Positions 24,567 to 33,650 of a stretch of 41,399 nt of DNA are shown one piece after another. The position numbers were made by a program, and so were the translations under genes. How positions within the stretch are numbered: position 1 is the stretch's first letter; each line of letters opens with the position of its first letter. The notes below the pieces were generated by a model that was not told the origin of the DNA, did not search any database, and saw only the letters and a program-made list of their open reading frames with translations. The DNA is from an uncultured Bacilli bacterium (lineage in GTDB: Bacteria; Bacillota_I; Bacilli_A; RF39; UBA660), in NCBI GenBank assembly GCA_910586195.1, contig CAJUHO010000009.1:1-41399 (forward strand). Reading direction: 5' to 3'.

Positions 24567-25247
24567 GTTCATTAATTCTGAAATAATATAATTAGCAATA
24601 AGAAAACCTGCTATCGCTGGTACAAAGATAATAGATCCTAAAGTATCGCTAAATGAACACTTTGGAATTTCCTCTGATGATAAAACCATCAGTTTCTGAT
24701 TTGGAAATTCCTTTTTCATATACTGACGAATTATTCTAGCAAGAGGATCATAACTTGTCTTTCTAATATCCATAATTGAAAGCTTAGTAGGATCTAATTT
24801 TCTAGCAGTTCCCATACAAGAAATAATAGGAATTTTTCTATTAAGACACTCTGCAATGAGCAATTTTTTTGTTTTTACAGTATCACAAGCATCTACTACA
24901 TAATCATAATTTTGATCAAAAAGTTGCAATAAGTTATTATCATCTACAAATATAACTTTGCTTCTAATATTTATATCTTTATTAATGTCTAAACATCTTT
25001 CTTTTAATAAGTCCGCCTTTTCTTTTCCTATTGTTGAGTGGAGAGCAATAATTTGCCGATTTATATTGCTAATATCTACTCTATCTGCATCTACTATTGT
25101 CAAATGACTAATTCCACACCGAACTAATCCTTCTACAACATAACCACCAACACCACCCAAACCAACTATCAAAATATTTTTATTCTTTAATATCTCTAAA
25201 TTCCCATTACCAATAAGCTGTTCTAATCTATGCCACATGTCTATCAT
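24546..25247 (-). CDS. tcdA: tRNA threonylcarbamoyladenosine dehydratase (ThiF/E1-like)
   Basis: E1-like enzyme of the TcdA/CsdL group, which cyclises t6A37 of ANN-decoding tRNAs to ct6A in an ATP-dependent dehydration. The Rossmann ATP-binding glycines (LIVGLGGVGGYVVEGL, about 27-42) are followed by VDADRVDISNINRQ, the adenylation segment, and VDACDTVKTK. The ending DTLGSIIFVPAIAGFLIANYII is typical. The protein is 233 residues, like Bacillus YrvM. Its start overlaps the upstream gene by 20 bases, and the exact start is uncertain (ATG at 25247 or 25238) because no strong ribosome binding site is seen. Confidence 0.88.
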   Translation of the reverse strand: MIDMWHRLEQLIGNGNLEILKNKNILIVGLGGVGGYVVEGLVRCGISHLTIVDADRVDISNINRQIIALHSTIGKEKADLLKERCLDINKDINIRSKVIFVDDNNLLQLFDQNYDYVVDACDTVKTKKLLIAECLNRKIPIISCMGTARKLDPTKLSIMDIRKTSYDPLARIIRQYMKKEFPNQKLMVLSSEEIPKCSFSDTLGSIIFVPAIAGFLIANYIISELMNKKDFTK

Positions 25248-26037
25248 TTCTGTCCCAACTTTTTATCTTTGTGATACTTGACTCTCTTCTAATCCAGTGC
25301 AATGCTTCACCTGTCATAATCCTAGAAAGATAATCTAGTTTCACATATTCTTCGCTATTTTCTTTTGCCATTTCATAATAATCATGAAGAAGTCTAGCTT
25401 CCTTTGTTTCTATTCCATTAAAAGAAAAAATCATATCCCTTAATGCCTTCTCCTCCATTGTAGCCTCTTCTATAATAGTGCAATCAAAAGTATTCAAAAA
25501 GTTTAAAGTTTGATATAGTTGGTTAATTCTATTATCATTTAAAAATTCAGAAGTCTCATTAATATAACCAAATTGAGTAACCTTTCTAAGTAAACTTAAA
25601 TTAGTGTCTGTAATATGTTCTGTCACTCCGAATCTTTTTAAGGATACATTTCTATCCTTTTCCCGACCTGGTATGGACTTTTTCATATTTTGAATTACAC
25701 TGCTATAAAGTAGGTCTAATCCCTTTGATACAAATACTGGCGGTGTCGCAATACGGAAAGTAGATATTTTACCATCACCATTTCTTCTAGAGGTCACTAA
25801 AAAAGTAGAGCTTACAAATAGTGAATTATTACGAATAAAATCTATTGTATTATTGAGAGGTGCCTTTTCTATATTATACCTAGATTGATTATAACTATTA
25901 CCATTTACAACAATATCACTTTCATACCGCTTTTCGAAAGTTTCTAATCCACGATCTTCATAAGTATATTTAGGGCTAATTTTTACATTATAAACTTTTC
26001 CTCCATTTACAATTGGCATAACAATCATTACTATCAC
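25228..26037 (-). CDS. Hypothetical protein upstream of tcdA
   Basis: Unrecognised cytoplasmic protein of 269 residues. The frame opens at a GTG, but GAGG placed eight bases before the ATG at 26028 favours that start (266 residues, MIVMPIVNGGKVY). The first half is strand-rich and polar, the second helical (LRKVTQFGYINETSEFL, then ARLLHDYYEMAKENSEEY). No signal peptide or membrane span. It overlaps tcdA by 20 bases, so the two are translationally coupled. A tRNA-related job would be guesswork. Confidence 0.75.
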   Translation of the reverse strand: MIVMIVMPIVNGGKVYNVKISPKYTYEDRGLETFEKRYESDIVVNGNSYNQSRYNIEKAPLNNTIDFIRNNSLFVSSTFLVTSRRNGDGKISTFRIATPPVFVSKGLDLLYSSVIQNMKKSIPGREKDRNVSLKRFGVTEHITDTNLSLLRKVTQFGYINETSEFLNDNRINQLYQTLNFLNTFDCTIIEEATMEEKALRDMIFSFNGIETKEARLLHDYYEMAKENSEEYVKLDYLSRIMTGEALHWIRRESSITKIKSWDRNDRHVA

Positions 26038-26081
26038 CTCTTATGACGGTTATCATACCAAAAAAAAAATAGAATTTCAAT

Positions 26082-26268
26082 AAAAAAGTCCAAGAAAGCG
26101 TCTGGGCTAAACGATAAAACCTGTCCGTATGTCCAGGTGGGCACCTTGTGAGTCACCTTTAGGATCCCTACAAACTGTAGGTATTCAACACCAGTGATCA
26201 TTCCCGGCTCCCGTATCGTTAATTTAGTCGGTTTTATATAAAGCCTGTTCGCATTTCTTAGACATCCT
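26082..26268 (-). ncRNA. ssrS: Structured small RNA, probable 6S RNA
   Basis: A gene-free minus-strand segment of about 185 bases that can fold into a long rod. The ends pair (GUCUAAGAAAUGCG with CGCUUUCUUGGAC). A second helix joins GGCU and AAAACC with GGUUUU and AGCC. A large internal bubble carries a small hairpin on its 3' side (ACCUG/CAGGU). Distal helices UGAUCAC/GUGACUCA and CCUACA/UGUAGG close the rod. The closing stem runs straight into UUUUUU, an intrinsic terminator. Length and layout fit Bacillota 6S RNA, the RNA polymerase mimic. Identity rests on structure only, not on a database match. Confidence 0.6.
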
Positions 26269-26269
26269 T

Positions 26270-26275
26270 AGTATA
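26270..26275 (-). promoter_or_regulatory. Extended -10 of the 6S-like RNA
   Basis: Minus-strand TGTTATACT; the expected transcription start seven bases downstream coincides with the first paired base of the RNA's closing stem. No good -35. Confidence 0.55.
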
Positions 26276-26348
26276 ACATATTCATTAAAAAAAATACAGA
26301 AACTTTTTCACTTTCACATATATTTTTTTCTAACATAAATTATTATAG

Positions 26349-27131
26349 GTGAATGTCATGTATTACAAAAATAAAAATATAAAACTTTATTATGAAAAAT
26401 ATGGAAATAAAGGTGAAGTTATTTTAATTCTACCTGGTTGGGGAGATACAAGAAAAACCTTTGATTTTCTCGTTTCCAATTTAGAAAAAGACTATATTAT
26501 TTATATTTTCGATTATCCAGGATTTGGAAAAAGTACATTTCCAGAAAATGATTTAACAATTTATGATTATGCAAAAATCTTTTATAATTTTATCCAAGAG
26601 AAAAATTTACAAAATCCAATTATTATAGCACATTCTTTTGGTGGACGCATTTCCATTCTTTTGTCTAGTATACATAAATTAAATATTAAGAAAATGATTT
26701 TGATTGATTCTGCTGGAATAAAACCCAAAAAGACTATAGTAAAATGGTTAAAGCAAAGTCTTTACAAAGGTTTAAAACGTCTTCGATACTTATTACCAAA
26801 AAAATGGAATGAAAACTATCAAAGATGGTTACTTTCAAAATTTTCTTCTGCCGATTATCAGGCACTAGACCCTAAAATGATGCCAACTTTTCGGAATATT
26901 GTAAATGAAAATCTAAAAGATTATTTAAAAGACATAGAGACAGAAACATTGCTAATATGGGGAGAGATGGATAGTGATACCCCTTTAAAGGATGGTATAA
27001 AAATGGAAAAAGAAATTACTAATAGTGGTCTTGTAAAGGTACAACATGCTACTCACTATTGCTATTTAGAACAACCAATTTTTGTTTTACAAGTTATAAT
27101 GTATTTTCTAAATGAAAAAAAGAGAATATAA
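26349..27131 (+). CDS. Alpha/beta hydrolase
   Basis: Alpha/beta-hydrolase-fold protein of 260 residues from the GTG, but AGGTG lies six bases before the ATG at 26358, so the more likely start gives 257 residues. The oxyanion region is LPGWGDTRKTFD, the nucleophile elbow AHSFGGR (Ser96 in GTG numbering), the acid probably Asp in WGEMDSDTPL, and the base His in HATHYCYLEQP. Substrate cannot be told from sequence. It is a lone plus-strand gene between the 6S-like RNA and ftsZ and converges on ftsZ; its stop codon lies within the ftsZ terminator hairpin. Confidence 0.88.
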   Translation: MNVMYYKNKNIKLYYEKYGNKGEVILILPGWGDTRKTFDFLVSNLEKDYIIYIFDYPGFGKSTFPENDLTIYDYAKIFYNFIQEKNLQNPIIIAHSFGGRISILLSSIHKLNIKKMILIDSAGIKPKKTIVKWLKQSLYKGLKRLRYLLPKKWNENYQRWLLSKFSSADYQALDPKMMPTFRNIVNENLKDYLKDIETETLLIWGEMDSDTPLKDGIKMEKEITNSGLVKVQHATHYCYLEQPIFVLQVIMYFLNEKKRI

Positions 27132-27139
27132 TTCTCTTA
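27114..27139 (-). terminator. Terminator of ftsZ
   Basis: Minus-strand AAGAGAAT/ATTCTCTT hairpin with a three-base loop followed by seven T residues. It overlaps the ends of both ftsZ and the convergent hydrolase gene. Confidence 0.85.
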
Positions 27140-28273
27140 ATAGTTTCTCTCTCGTAAGAATGGCGGTAAATCATAATCGCCATCACCATCATCGATTTCT
27201 TCAACTACTTCTGTTGTGTTAGAATGTGTAGCCTCAGATTCATTACGCATCGCCCTTCTTGGTTGTTGAACACTGGCAAATGCTGGTTGAATTTCTTCTA
27301 CTACTCGTTGTTTTGCTTGATTGTTCTTATCAAAACCAGTTGCAATAACTGTTACAATAACTTCATCTGATAAGTTTTCATTAATAACAGAACCAAAAAT
27401 TGTATTAATATCCGTATTAGAGGCAGATCTTACAACTTCTGCAGCCTGTTCAGCTTCAAACAAAGTCAAATTTACACCACCTGTAATATTGATAATAGCA
27501 TCTGTCGCACCACTGATAGATGTCTCTAGAAGTGGTGAAGAAACAGCTTGTTTAGCAGCTTCAATTGCTCTATCTTCTCCCATACCAATACCAATTCCGA
27601 TAATTGCATTTCCAGAATCCTTCATAACAGCCTTTACATCTGCAAAATCTAAGTTAACTAAACCAACTACGGCAATTAAGTCCGAAATAGACTGAACACC
27701 GCGACGTAATACATTATCTACTTCTTTAAATGCTTCTAACATCGGTGTCGTTTTATCGATAATTTCTCTTAAACGATCATTTGGAATTACAATTAGAGTG
27801 TCAACATGTTTTCTTAATTCATCAATTCCTGCGAGTGCATTTTGCATTCTTTTTTTACCTTCAAAGGAAAATGGTTTTGTAACAATTGCCACTGTTAATG
27901 CACCTAACGCTTGTGCGATTTCTGCAACAATAGGCGCTGCTCCAGTTCCAGTTCCACCACCCATTCCACAAGTAATAAAAACCATATCTGCACCTGATAA
28001 AGCATCTTCTATTTCTTTTTTAGATTCTAATGCTGCTTCTTTTCCAATCTCTGGCTTTGCTCCTGCACCAAGCCCATCCGTAAGAGAAGCTCCAATTTGA
28101 ATTTTTACATCTGCTTTAGAATTATTTAATACTTGCAAATCTGTATTTGCAACAATAAACTCTACTCCTTTTACACCAGACTCCACCATTCTATTTACTG
28201 CGTTACCACCGCCGCCACCAAGACCAATTACTTTAATCTTGGCCAATTGGTCCATTTCTAATCCGTTTAACAT
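27137..28273 (-). CDS. ftsZ: Cell division GTPase FtsZ
   Basis: Tubulin-like GTPase that forms the division ring. The N-terminal domain has GLGGGGGNAVNRM and the tubulin signature GMGGGTGTGAAPIVAE. The T7-loop region reads VNLDFADVKAVMKDSGNA. After a variable linker (about residues 320-365), the C-terminal tail DYDLPPFLRER is the conserved peptide that binds FtsA and other partners. Length, 378 residues, is normal. AAGGAGG precedes the ATG. It lies 13 bases after ftsA as last gene of the operon. Confidence 0.98.
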   Translation of the reverse strand: MLNGLEMDQLAKIKVIGLGGGGGNAVNRMVESGVKGVEFIVANTDLQVLNNSKADVKIQIGASLTDGLGAGAKPEIGKEAALESKKEIEDALSGADMVFITCGMGGGTGTGAAPIVAEIAQALGALTVAIVTKPFSFEGKKRMQNALAGIDELRKHVDTLIVIPNDRLREIIDKTTPMLEAFKEVDNVLRRGVQSISDLIAVVGLVNLDFADVKAVMKDSGNAIIGIGIGMGEDRAIEAAKQAVSSPLLETSISGATDAIINITGGVNLTLFEAEQAAEVVRSASNTDINTIFGSVINENLSDEVIVTVIATGFDKNNQAKQRVVEEIQPAFASVQQPRRAMRNESEATHSNTTEVVEEIDDGDGDYDLPPFLRERNY

Positions 28274-28286
28274 ACCTTAATCCTCC

Positions 28287-29522
28287 TTAATTGTCAAAAA
28301 AATGTCCAAATACTTTATTAATGATATGATCATTTGTTATTTCTTGTTTTCCATCTTTTAATAATAAGTCAAAATCGAATTCTGAAAACATACTTTCACG
28401 TTTTCCTCTTAATTCCAATTTGTTATTATAATATTTTAAAAGTCCCAAAGCACTAGAAAATTTATTATGTCTTACCCCCATTGTTGTTATGTTACAAACT
28501 CTAGCATTTCTTCCTAAAATATCTTCCACTGCATATTGAAAACCCGCCAACTCGCTAAGGCCTCCTGTTATAATTATATAACGTATTTCTCTATTTGTTA
28601 AGGTTTTTAACTCTTTTTTCACAAGTTTTAATATTTCATATACACGAGACTCTACCACTTTAGATAACTCAACCTGCCTAATCTCTTTTGTTTCATTATC
28701 AGATAAAGAAATTTCACAAACATCATTGGCATCTGCATATCTAACAACAGAAGTTGCAAAGGTCTCTTTCAACTGCCTTGCTGATGGTAAATCCACCTTA
28801 TATACATAAGTAATATCTTTATCAACAAAATGACTTCCAACTGGAACAATAGAATTCTTAATCATAATTCCCTTATTAAAAATAGATACATTCGTACTTT
28901 CTTCGCCAATATTTATAACAGCACCTACTTCTTGTTCAATGCGAGTATTTCTTACTTCAAAATAATCTCCCATAGCATGAAAAGCAATATCCACTGTTTC
29001 TATACCAGACAATTTTACTACTTCTAAAATGCGATATAAAGGTTCTTTAGGAATGGTTGTAATAACTGCCTTAATTCCTAATGTATCAGCGGAAAAACCT
29101 TTAGGATCTTTTACTAATTCTTCCCCTACTGTAAAATGAATCGGCATAATAGTAATAAGTTCATGTTCACTATCTACTTGACCTAGTAAGGCCTCTTTTA
29201 ATACTTGTACAATATCCTCTCCTGTAATGCAACTAGAATCTATTACATCAACTTTTCCCGTTACAATGGTAAACTCTATATCATCTGTTGGAACACAAAC
29301 TACCGCCTTTTTTATTTTTAATCCTAACATTTCTTCTGACTGCACAACACACTTTTTCACACTATCAATAGCGCTTTTAGTATCCGTAATATGACCCTTT
29401 CGAATACCTTTTGAAGGAGATGAGGAAGAGGCAAGCACATGAAACTTTCTTTTTACTCTACTAGCGACAACAACCTTGATACTGTGTGATCCTAAATCTA
29501 TCGCAGTGTATATCTGGCTCAT
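28287..29522 (-). CDS. ftsA: Cell division protein FtsA
   Basis: Actin-like ATPase that ties FtsZ filaments to the membrane. It begins IYTAIDLGSHSIKVVVA (phosphate 1 loop), contains the SHS2/1C insertion, VGAVINIGEESTNVSIF (phosphate 2) and YIIITGGLSELAGFQ (adenosine motif). The C-terminal IINKVFGHFFDN is a short amphipathic-type helix expected for membrane binding. At 411 residues it is somewhat shorter than Bacillus FtsA. AGGAG lies about eight bases before the ATG. It directly precedes ftsZ. Confidence 0.96.
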   Translation of the reverse strand: MSQIYTAIDLGSHSIKVVVASRVKRKFHVLASSSSPSKGIRKGHITDTKSAIDSVKKCVVQSEEMLGLKIKKAVVCVPTDDIEFTIVTGKVDVIDSSCITGEDIVQVLKEALLGQVDSEHELITIMPIHFTVGEELVKDPKGFSADTLGIKAVITTIPKEPLYRILEVVKLSGIETVDIAFHAMGDYFEVRNTRIEQEVGAVINIGEESTNVSIFNKGIMIKNSIVPVGSHFVDKDITYVYKVDLPSARQLKETFATSVVRYADANDVCEISLSDNETKEIRQVELSKVVESRVYEILKLVKKELKTLTNREIRYIIITGGLSELAGFQYAVEDILGRNARVCNITTMGVRHNKFSSALGLLKYYNNKLELRGKRESMFSEFDFDLLLKDGKQEITNDHIINKVFGHFFDN

Positions 29523-29553
29523 CCTTTCAACTCCTTTTCTACTATCACTAATT

Positions 29554-29582
29554 ATTATACTATAAACTTTTTAGTTTTGAAA
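29554..29582 (-). promoter_or_regulatory. Candidate internal promoter for ftsA-ftsZ
   Basis: Minus-strand TATAAT (plus 29554-29559) 17 bases after a weak -35 TTTCAA (plus 29577-29582), in the 48-base gap before ftsA. It could supply extra ftsAZ transcript. Confidence 0.4.
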
Positions 29583-30917
29583 GTTTTTTGATGAATTTAG
29601 TTGATAAACATCATAAAATAATACAGTATCTACTACTCTTCCATTGTCTATTACGTATTGTAAAACTTTTTTATCAATTTGATTATCAAAAGAAAACTCT
29701 GCTGGATTTATAAGAAAAATGGTATTTTTATCCAATGAATTAATCTCTTTTATTATCTTATCAGTACCATGATACCCCCAATTACCAGTGTTAATTAAAT
29801 CTAGTTTAGTAATAGGTAAATTATTAGTCAATTTAAATACATAGGCCGCTGTTGATAAAATAACGATATTATAATCAGAGTGTCGTTGATGATAAAGTCT
29901 TAAAGACTGTAAATTTTTATATTCATTGTTATTTAAATACCGGTACTGATAATTAGGAATATCATTAGGATAACGACCATTCCATAATAATCTAGTGCCA
30001 TTAATAATTGGTATTATAACAATAAGTAAAATAAGAGCAAACTTCTGATAATTGGTAAACGAAAAAGAACTATGAGCAAAAAAAGTTACCATTAATGCAA
30101 AAAAACCAATTAAAAAGTGGGATAAATCAAATAAAGGAAAACATACGGAATAAAAGGCCAGTGCATATAACCATTCCATACTAAAATGAGATTTTCTAAA
30201 ATATTTAACAAATACTATAAAAATTGTAAAAACCACAAGGGGCATTCCTATTTCTCTTTGTCCATTTTTCGAAAAATCAAACATTCCCAAAAAGCACTGA
30301 TCAAGAAATGAAAAAAAACTATTTGTAATTATTAAATATAGAAAGCATAGAACAATGGGAATCATCAGCCCACAAAACCGTTTTATCAATCGACTAGCAT
30401 TGTCTTTGACACAATAAAAAGATACTAAAATGAGAAAGAGACCAATTGATTGTTTTGTTAAAAAAGAAAGTCCTAAAATAAGTCCAATAAACGAATCCGA
30501 TTTATTATTTTGCTGTAGAAAAACTAACAAAAGAGTAAATGCGAAAATCAGTATATTATAAGTAGGTAAATTATAAATCATAGGTGTTGTTACTAACAAA
30601 CATAATATTAAAACTAAAGATTTATCTTTTGTTAACTTTTCCAATAAGTAACAAATAAAGCATAAAAGAAGAGCACCCTCTGCATGAAACATTATAATTC
30701 CCCTATAAAATAAGAGCCCTATAGAAAATAGAAATGGAAAAAAAGGAGGAACTATCATATTAAAGTCTCGATAAGGTACAAGCCCTGATGCTATATTATA
30801 AGAAAATCCATAACTCCATGTCTCATCAGCTGCAACATGAGGTAAAAACAAAAAAGAAATAAAGAATAAGATAAATAAGCAAACATACTTACTTATTGCT
30901 CGAATTGATACTTTCAT
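29571..30917 (-). CDS. GT-C type membrane glycosyltransferase-like protein in the division operon
   Basis: A 448-residue polytopic membrane protein. About ten hydrophobic segments occupy residues 10-310, and a soluble C-terminal part follows. After the first span comes ADETWSYGFSYNIASGLVPY, with an acidic pair (DE) in the first external loop as in GT-C enzymes of the PMT/ArnT type, and then DFNMIVPPFFPFL. Such enzymes transfer sugars from lipid-linked donors outside the cell. Donor and acceptor are unknown here. It sits three bases after divIB and 48 before ftsA, so it belongs to the division operon, where this family is not usual. Assignment is from topology and the loop motif only. Confidence 0.65.
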   Translation of the reverse strand: MKVSIRAISKYVCLFILFFISFLFLPHVAADETWSYGFSYNIASGLVPYRDFNMIVPPFFPFLFSIGLLFYRGIIMFHAEGALLLCFICYLLEKLTKDKSLVLILCLLVTTPMIYNLPTYNILIFAFTLLLVFLQQNNKSDSFIGLILGLSFLTKQSIGLFLILVSFYCVKDNASRLIKRFCGLMIPIVLCFLYLIITNSFFSFLDQCFLGMFDFSKNGQREIGMPLVVFTIFIVFVKYFRKSHFSMEWLYALAFYSVCFPLFDLSHFLIGFFALMVTFFAHSSFSFTNYQKFALILLIVIIPIINGTRLLWNGRYPNDIPNYQYRYLNNNEYKNLQSLRLYHQRHSDYNIVILSTAAYVFKLTNNLPITKLDLINTGNWGYHGTDKIIKEINSLDKNTIFLINPAEFSFDNQIDKKVLQYVIDNGRVVDTVLFYDVYQLNSSKNFQN

Positions 30918-30920
30918 AAA

Positions 30921-31601
30921 CTACTCCATAATTTTAAAATGATTGCCTGAATCTAGATAAAGAATTCCTTTTTTTCCCTCTAATTGTGATAAAACATCAG
31001 TATAATAATTTAACATTTTAAATTTCGTAAGGGTTAAGTAGACACTATTGCCATCATCCATATAAAGTAAAAAGCGATCCTTATCATGTTCATTAGGTTG
31101 ATATTCTATTTCTGAAACTCCCCCTAAAATATCTTTTTTTATTTTAGACATTTTATTTACAAATTTAGAGTACTTTGTATTAGGAATATAATTCATAAGT
31201 GTAGGAATTCTAAGTTTTCTTTCATAATCTACCTCAAGTTCATTTTCTAGAACAATTTTATTGCTCTCTTTTTTTACAAATAATGGTTGATACTCGACAA
31301 TTTCGATCGTCAATACATGATAAAAACTACGGTGAATATTCACTTCCTTAATCCAAGGATTTTTAAGCAATCTCTTCTTTAATGATCTAGAAAACGTTAG
31401 AGAAAAACTTGGGTAATCTATTACTTTCGCCTCTTTTAGAATTTCATCATCCGTTAAATAGTAATTTCCCTTTACAATTAGATTTTGTATTTTCGTATTC
31501 AAATAAAAATAAATAGCAAAAAAAAGCATTCCTAATATTAAAAATATTAGAAATAGGCGAAATACTCTTAGTTTTTTTCTTTTTATGATTTTTTTTGCCA
31601 T
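30921..31601 (-). CDS. divIB: Cell division protein DivIB/FtsQ
   Basis: Bitopic division protein of the FtsQ/DivIB family, which with FtsL and DivIC regulates septal peptidoglycan synthesis. A basic cytoplasmic tail (KKIIKRKKLRVF) precedes one membrane span (about 15-32). A POTRA domain follows (IQNLIVKGNYYLTDDEILKEA, then KNPWIKEVNIHRSFYHVLTIEIVEYQP split across strands), then the beta domain. At 226 residues it is a short form. It lies 6 bases after murB, the normal Bacillota order. Confidence 0.9.
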   Translation of the reverse strand: MAKKIIKRKKLRVFRLFLIFLILGMLFFAIYFYLNTKIQNLIVKGNYYLTDDEILKEAKVIDYPSFSLTFSRSLKKRLLKNPWIKEVNIHRSFYHVLTIEIVEYQPLFVKKESNKIVLENELEVDYERKLRIPTLMNYIPNTKYSKFVNKMSKIKKDILGGVSEIEYQPNEHDKDRFLLYMDDGNSVYLTLTKFKMLNYYTDVLSQLEGKKGILYLDSGNHFKIME

Positions 31602-31607
31602 GTATTT

Positions 31608-32531
31608 CTACTCCCAATTCACGAATTCTTGCTCCACTTTTAATTTTATATGATAATTTTCTTCTACAGCATCTTGTACAAATTCAATTAAGCTTTTTAT
31701 ATCCTCAGCAGTAGCGTCTTTTGCATTAATAATAAAGTTAGCGTGTTTATCACTTACTTGGGCTCCTCCTTTATATAATCCTTTCAAACCAATATCCTCA
31801 ATTAATTTCCCTGCAGCGGGCATATCGACAGGATTACGAAAAACACTTCCTGCAGAAGGAAAATCAAGTGGTTGGGATTCTCTTCTACGCATTTTTCTTT
31901 CATTCATAACCTCTTCAATTGCTCGTCTTTTTCCATGCTTTAGTCTCATAGTAACTTCTAAAACAATGTAGTTGGGATGACTTTGAAAAAAGGAACTGCG
32001 ATAGTGAAAATTCATCTCAGAATTTGCCAGTTCAATCACTTTCAAGTCTGGAGTTAATACCTTTGCACTTCGAACTACATATCCCATATCACTCTTATAA
32101 GCCCCTGCATTCATAAAAACAGCACCACCTACAGTTCCTGGAATACCTGCCGCAAATTCTAATCCTGTTAAAGAACGTTTCATAGCATCTCGTGCAAGGC
32201 GTATAAGGGAATACCCTGCCCCTACTATAATTTTATTATCTATAAATGAAATATGGTTTAAATTACTTAAATTAATTAATACTTTCTCATATACACGATC
32301 ACTAAATAATAAATTAGAACCGTTTCCCAAAATTTTATATTCCATTTGATGTTTTTGGATTAATCTAACAAGTTCAACAACTTTTTCTATATTTTTAGGA
32401 TAAATAATACATCTAGCTGTTCCACCCACATGATAAGTAGTATATCTAGCTAATGATACATCCTGTTCAATTTTGCCAATACCTTGCTTAGAAACTTCCT
32501 CTAAAAATTCCTTCATAATATTATTCTCCAA
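31608..32531 (-). CDS. murB: UDP-N-acetylenolpyruvoylglucosamine reductase
   Basis: FAD-dependent reductase that makes UDP-MurNAc, the second step of peptidoglycan precursor synthesis. FAD-binding segments YTTYHVGGTARCIIYP and ILGNGSNLLFSD are present, then GLEFAAGIPGTVGGAVFMNAGA. The catalytic serine is in SAGSVFRNP, and YRSSFF marks the substrate arginine region, as in the type II enzymes of Bacillota. Length, 307 residues, is typical. The start overlaps the end of murG by 11 bases. Confidence 0.97.
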   Translation of the reverse strand: MENNIMKEFLEEVSKQGIGKIEQDVSLARYTTYHVGGTARCIIYPKNIEKVVELVRLIQKHQMEYKILGNGSNLLFSDRVYEKVLINLSNLNHISFIDNKIIVGAGYSLIRLARDAMKRSLTGLEFAAGIPGTVGGAVFMNAGAYKSDMGYVVRSAKVLTPDLKVIELANSEMNFHYRSSFFQSHPNYIVLEVTMRLKHGKRRAIEEVMNERKMRRRESQPLDFPSAGSVFRNPVDMPAAGKLIEDIGLKGLYKGGAQVSDKHANFIINAKDATAEDIKSLIEFVQDAVEENYHIKLKVEQEFVNWE

Positions 32532-33600
32532 TAACCTTTTTGATTTCTCGATATACTCGCGTTGCAGAATCTGCCACGCCTAATTTTTTTGAACTTTTTT
32601 TCATTTTCTTATACAAAACATTATCTCCCAATATATTATCAATCATAGGAATTAACGTATCTTTTGAAAAATCTTTTTCTTCAAGAATAGATGCTGCTTG
32701 AATCTTTTCAAGCTCCTGTGCATTTTTCATTTGATGATTTTCTGTAACATAAGGAGATGGTACTAAAATGGCAGGAAGTCCAATTGCTGTAATTTCTGCT
32801 ATAGTAGAAGCCCCTGCTCTTGCTACTACCAAATCTGTTCTTTTAAGTAACTCTATAAGATTATCTAAGTAAGAAATAATTCCAACATTATCAGGTATTT
32901 TAATTTTTTTATAATCTTTATAATAAGATTTTCCAGTTATTAATATTACTTGATAATTCTTGTTTTTAAAAGACGGTAGTAGTTCTCTTAATCTTTGAGT
33001 CATCGTAACACTTCCCAAAGAGCCCATAAAAATAACAACTAATTTTCGAGTCTCATCTAATCCAAAATCTTTCTTTTGAATCGGCTTTGCATCCAAAATC
33101 TGTTCACTTCTAGGATTGCCTGTATATATCGCCTTTCCCTTTGGAAATTTAGAGACAGTATCAGGAAGAGAAACACAAATACGATTTGCATATTTAGAAA
33201 CATATTTATTCGTAATACCAGGAATAGAGTTTTGCTCATGAATTAAAATTTTACATTTTAATTTGTGAGCGGCAATAATGACTGGTGCACTAATATAGCC
33301 ACCTACCCCTACTACAATATCAGGATGAAACTTTTTTATCTGTCTCATCGCTTCTTTAATTGCTTTTCGAAAAGTAAAATATACAGAAATATTTTGTAGG
33401 GGCTTTTTTCGATTTAGTCCCTTCATTTCAATGCCAACATAAGAATAACCCAATTTAGGAATAATATCTTTTTCCATTCTATCCGTTGTTCCAATATAAA
33501 GTATCTCACTGCCAGGTTCATATTCTTTAATTTTCTCAAGTATAGCGATTGCTGGATATATATGTCCACCTGTTCCACCTGCTGTTATTACGATACGCAA
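32521..33600 (-). CDS. murG: UDP-GlcNAc:lipid I N-acetylglucosaminyltransferase MurG
   Basis: Membrane-associated GT28 enzyme that converts lipid I to lipid II. The N-terminal VITAGGTGGHIYPAIAI loop, GVGGYISAPVIIAA, HEQNSIPGITNK and the C-terminal ARAGASTIAEITAIGLPAILVPSP donor-binding motif are all in place. Length, 359 residues, is normal. Translation starts at a TTG, which immediately precedes the family-typical RIVITAGGTGGH, so no other start fits. It is the first gene of the wall and division operon here; mraY, murD and ftsW, often upstream, are not in this window. Confidence 0.97.
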   Translation of the reverse strand: MRIVITAGGTGGHIYPAIAILEKIKEYEPGSEILYIGTTDRMEKDIIPKLGYSYVGIEMKGLNRKKPLQNISVYFTFRKAIKEAMRQIKKFHPDIVVGVGGYISAPVIIAAHKLKCKILIHEQNSIPGITNKYVSKYANRICVSLPDTVSKFPKGKAIYTGNPRSEQILDAKPIQKKDFGLDETRKLVVIFMGSLGSVTMTQRLRELLPSFKNKNYQVILITGKSYYKDYKKIKIPDNVGIISYLDNLIELLKRTDLVVARAGASTIAEITAIGLPAILVPSPYVTENHQMKNAQELEKIQAASILEEKDFSKDTLIPMIDNILGDNVLYKKMKKSSKKLGVADSATRVYREIKKVIGE

Positions 33601-33620
33601 ATCACATCACATCCTTATTC

Positions 33621-33650
33621 ATTATATTGCATTTCAATAAAACTTATGAA
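33621..33650 (-). promoter_or_regulatory. Candidate promoter of the murG-ftsZ operon
   Basis: Minus-strand TATAAT (plus 33621-33626) 18 bases after TTCATA (plus 33645-33650), about 20 bases before the murG TTG. Confidence 0.5.

Noticed and set aside
26082..26268. tmRNA, SRP RNA or RNase P RNA
   Set aside because: No tRNA-like ends or tag frame, no SRP Alu/GGAA tetraloop domain, no RNase P conserved core; the rod fold fits 6S better.
27321..28100. Two long plus-strand open frames opposite ftsZ
   Set aside because: They are antisense shadows of a highly conserved gene; no ribosome binding site or plausible protein composition.
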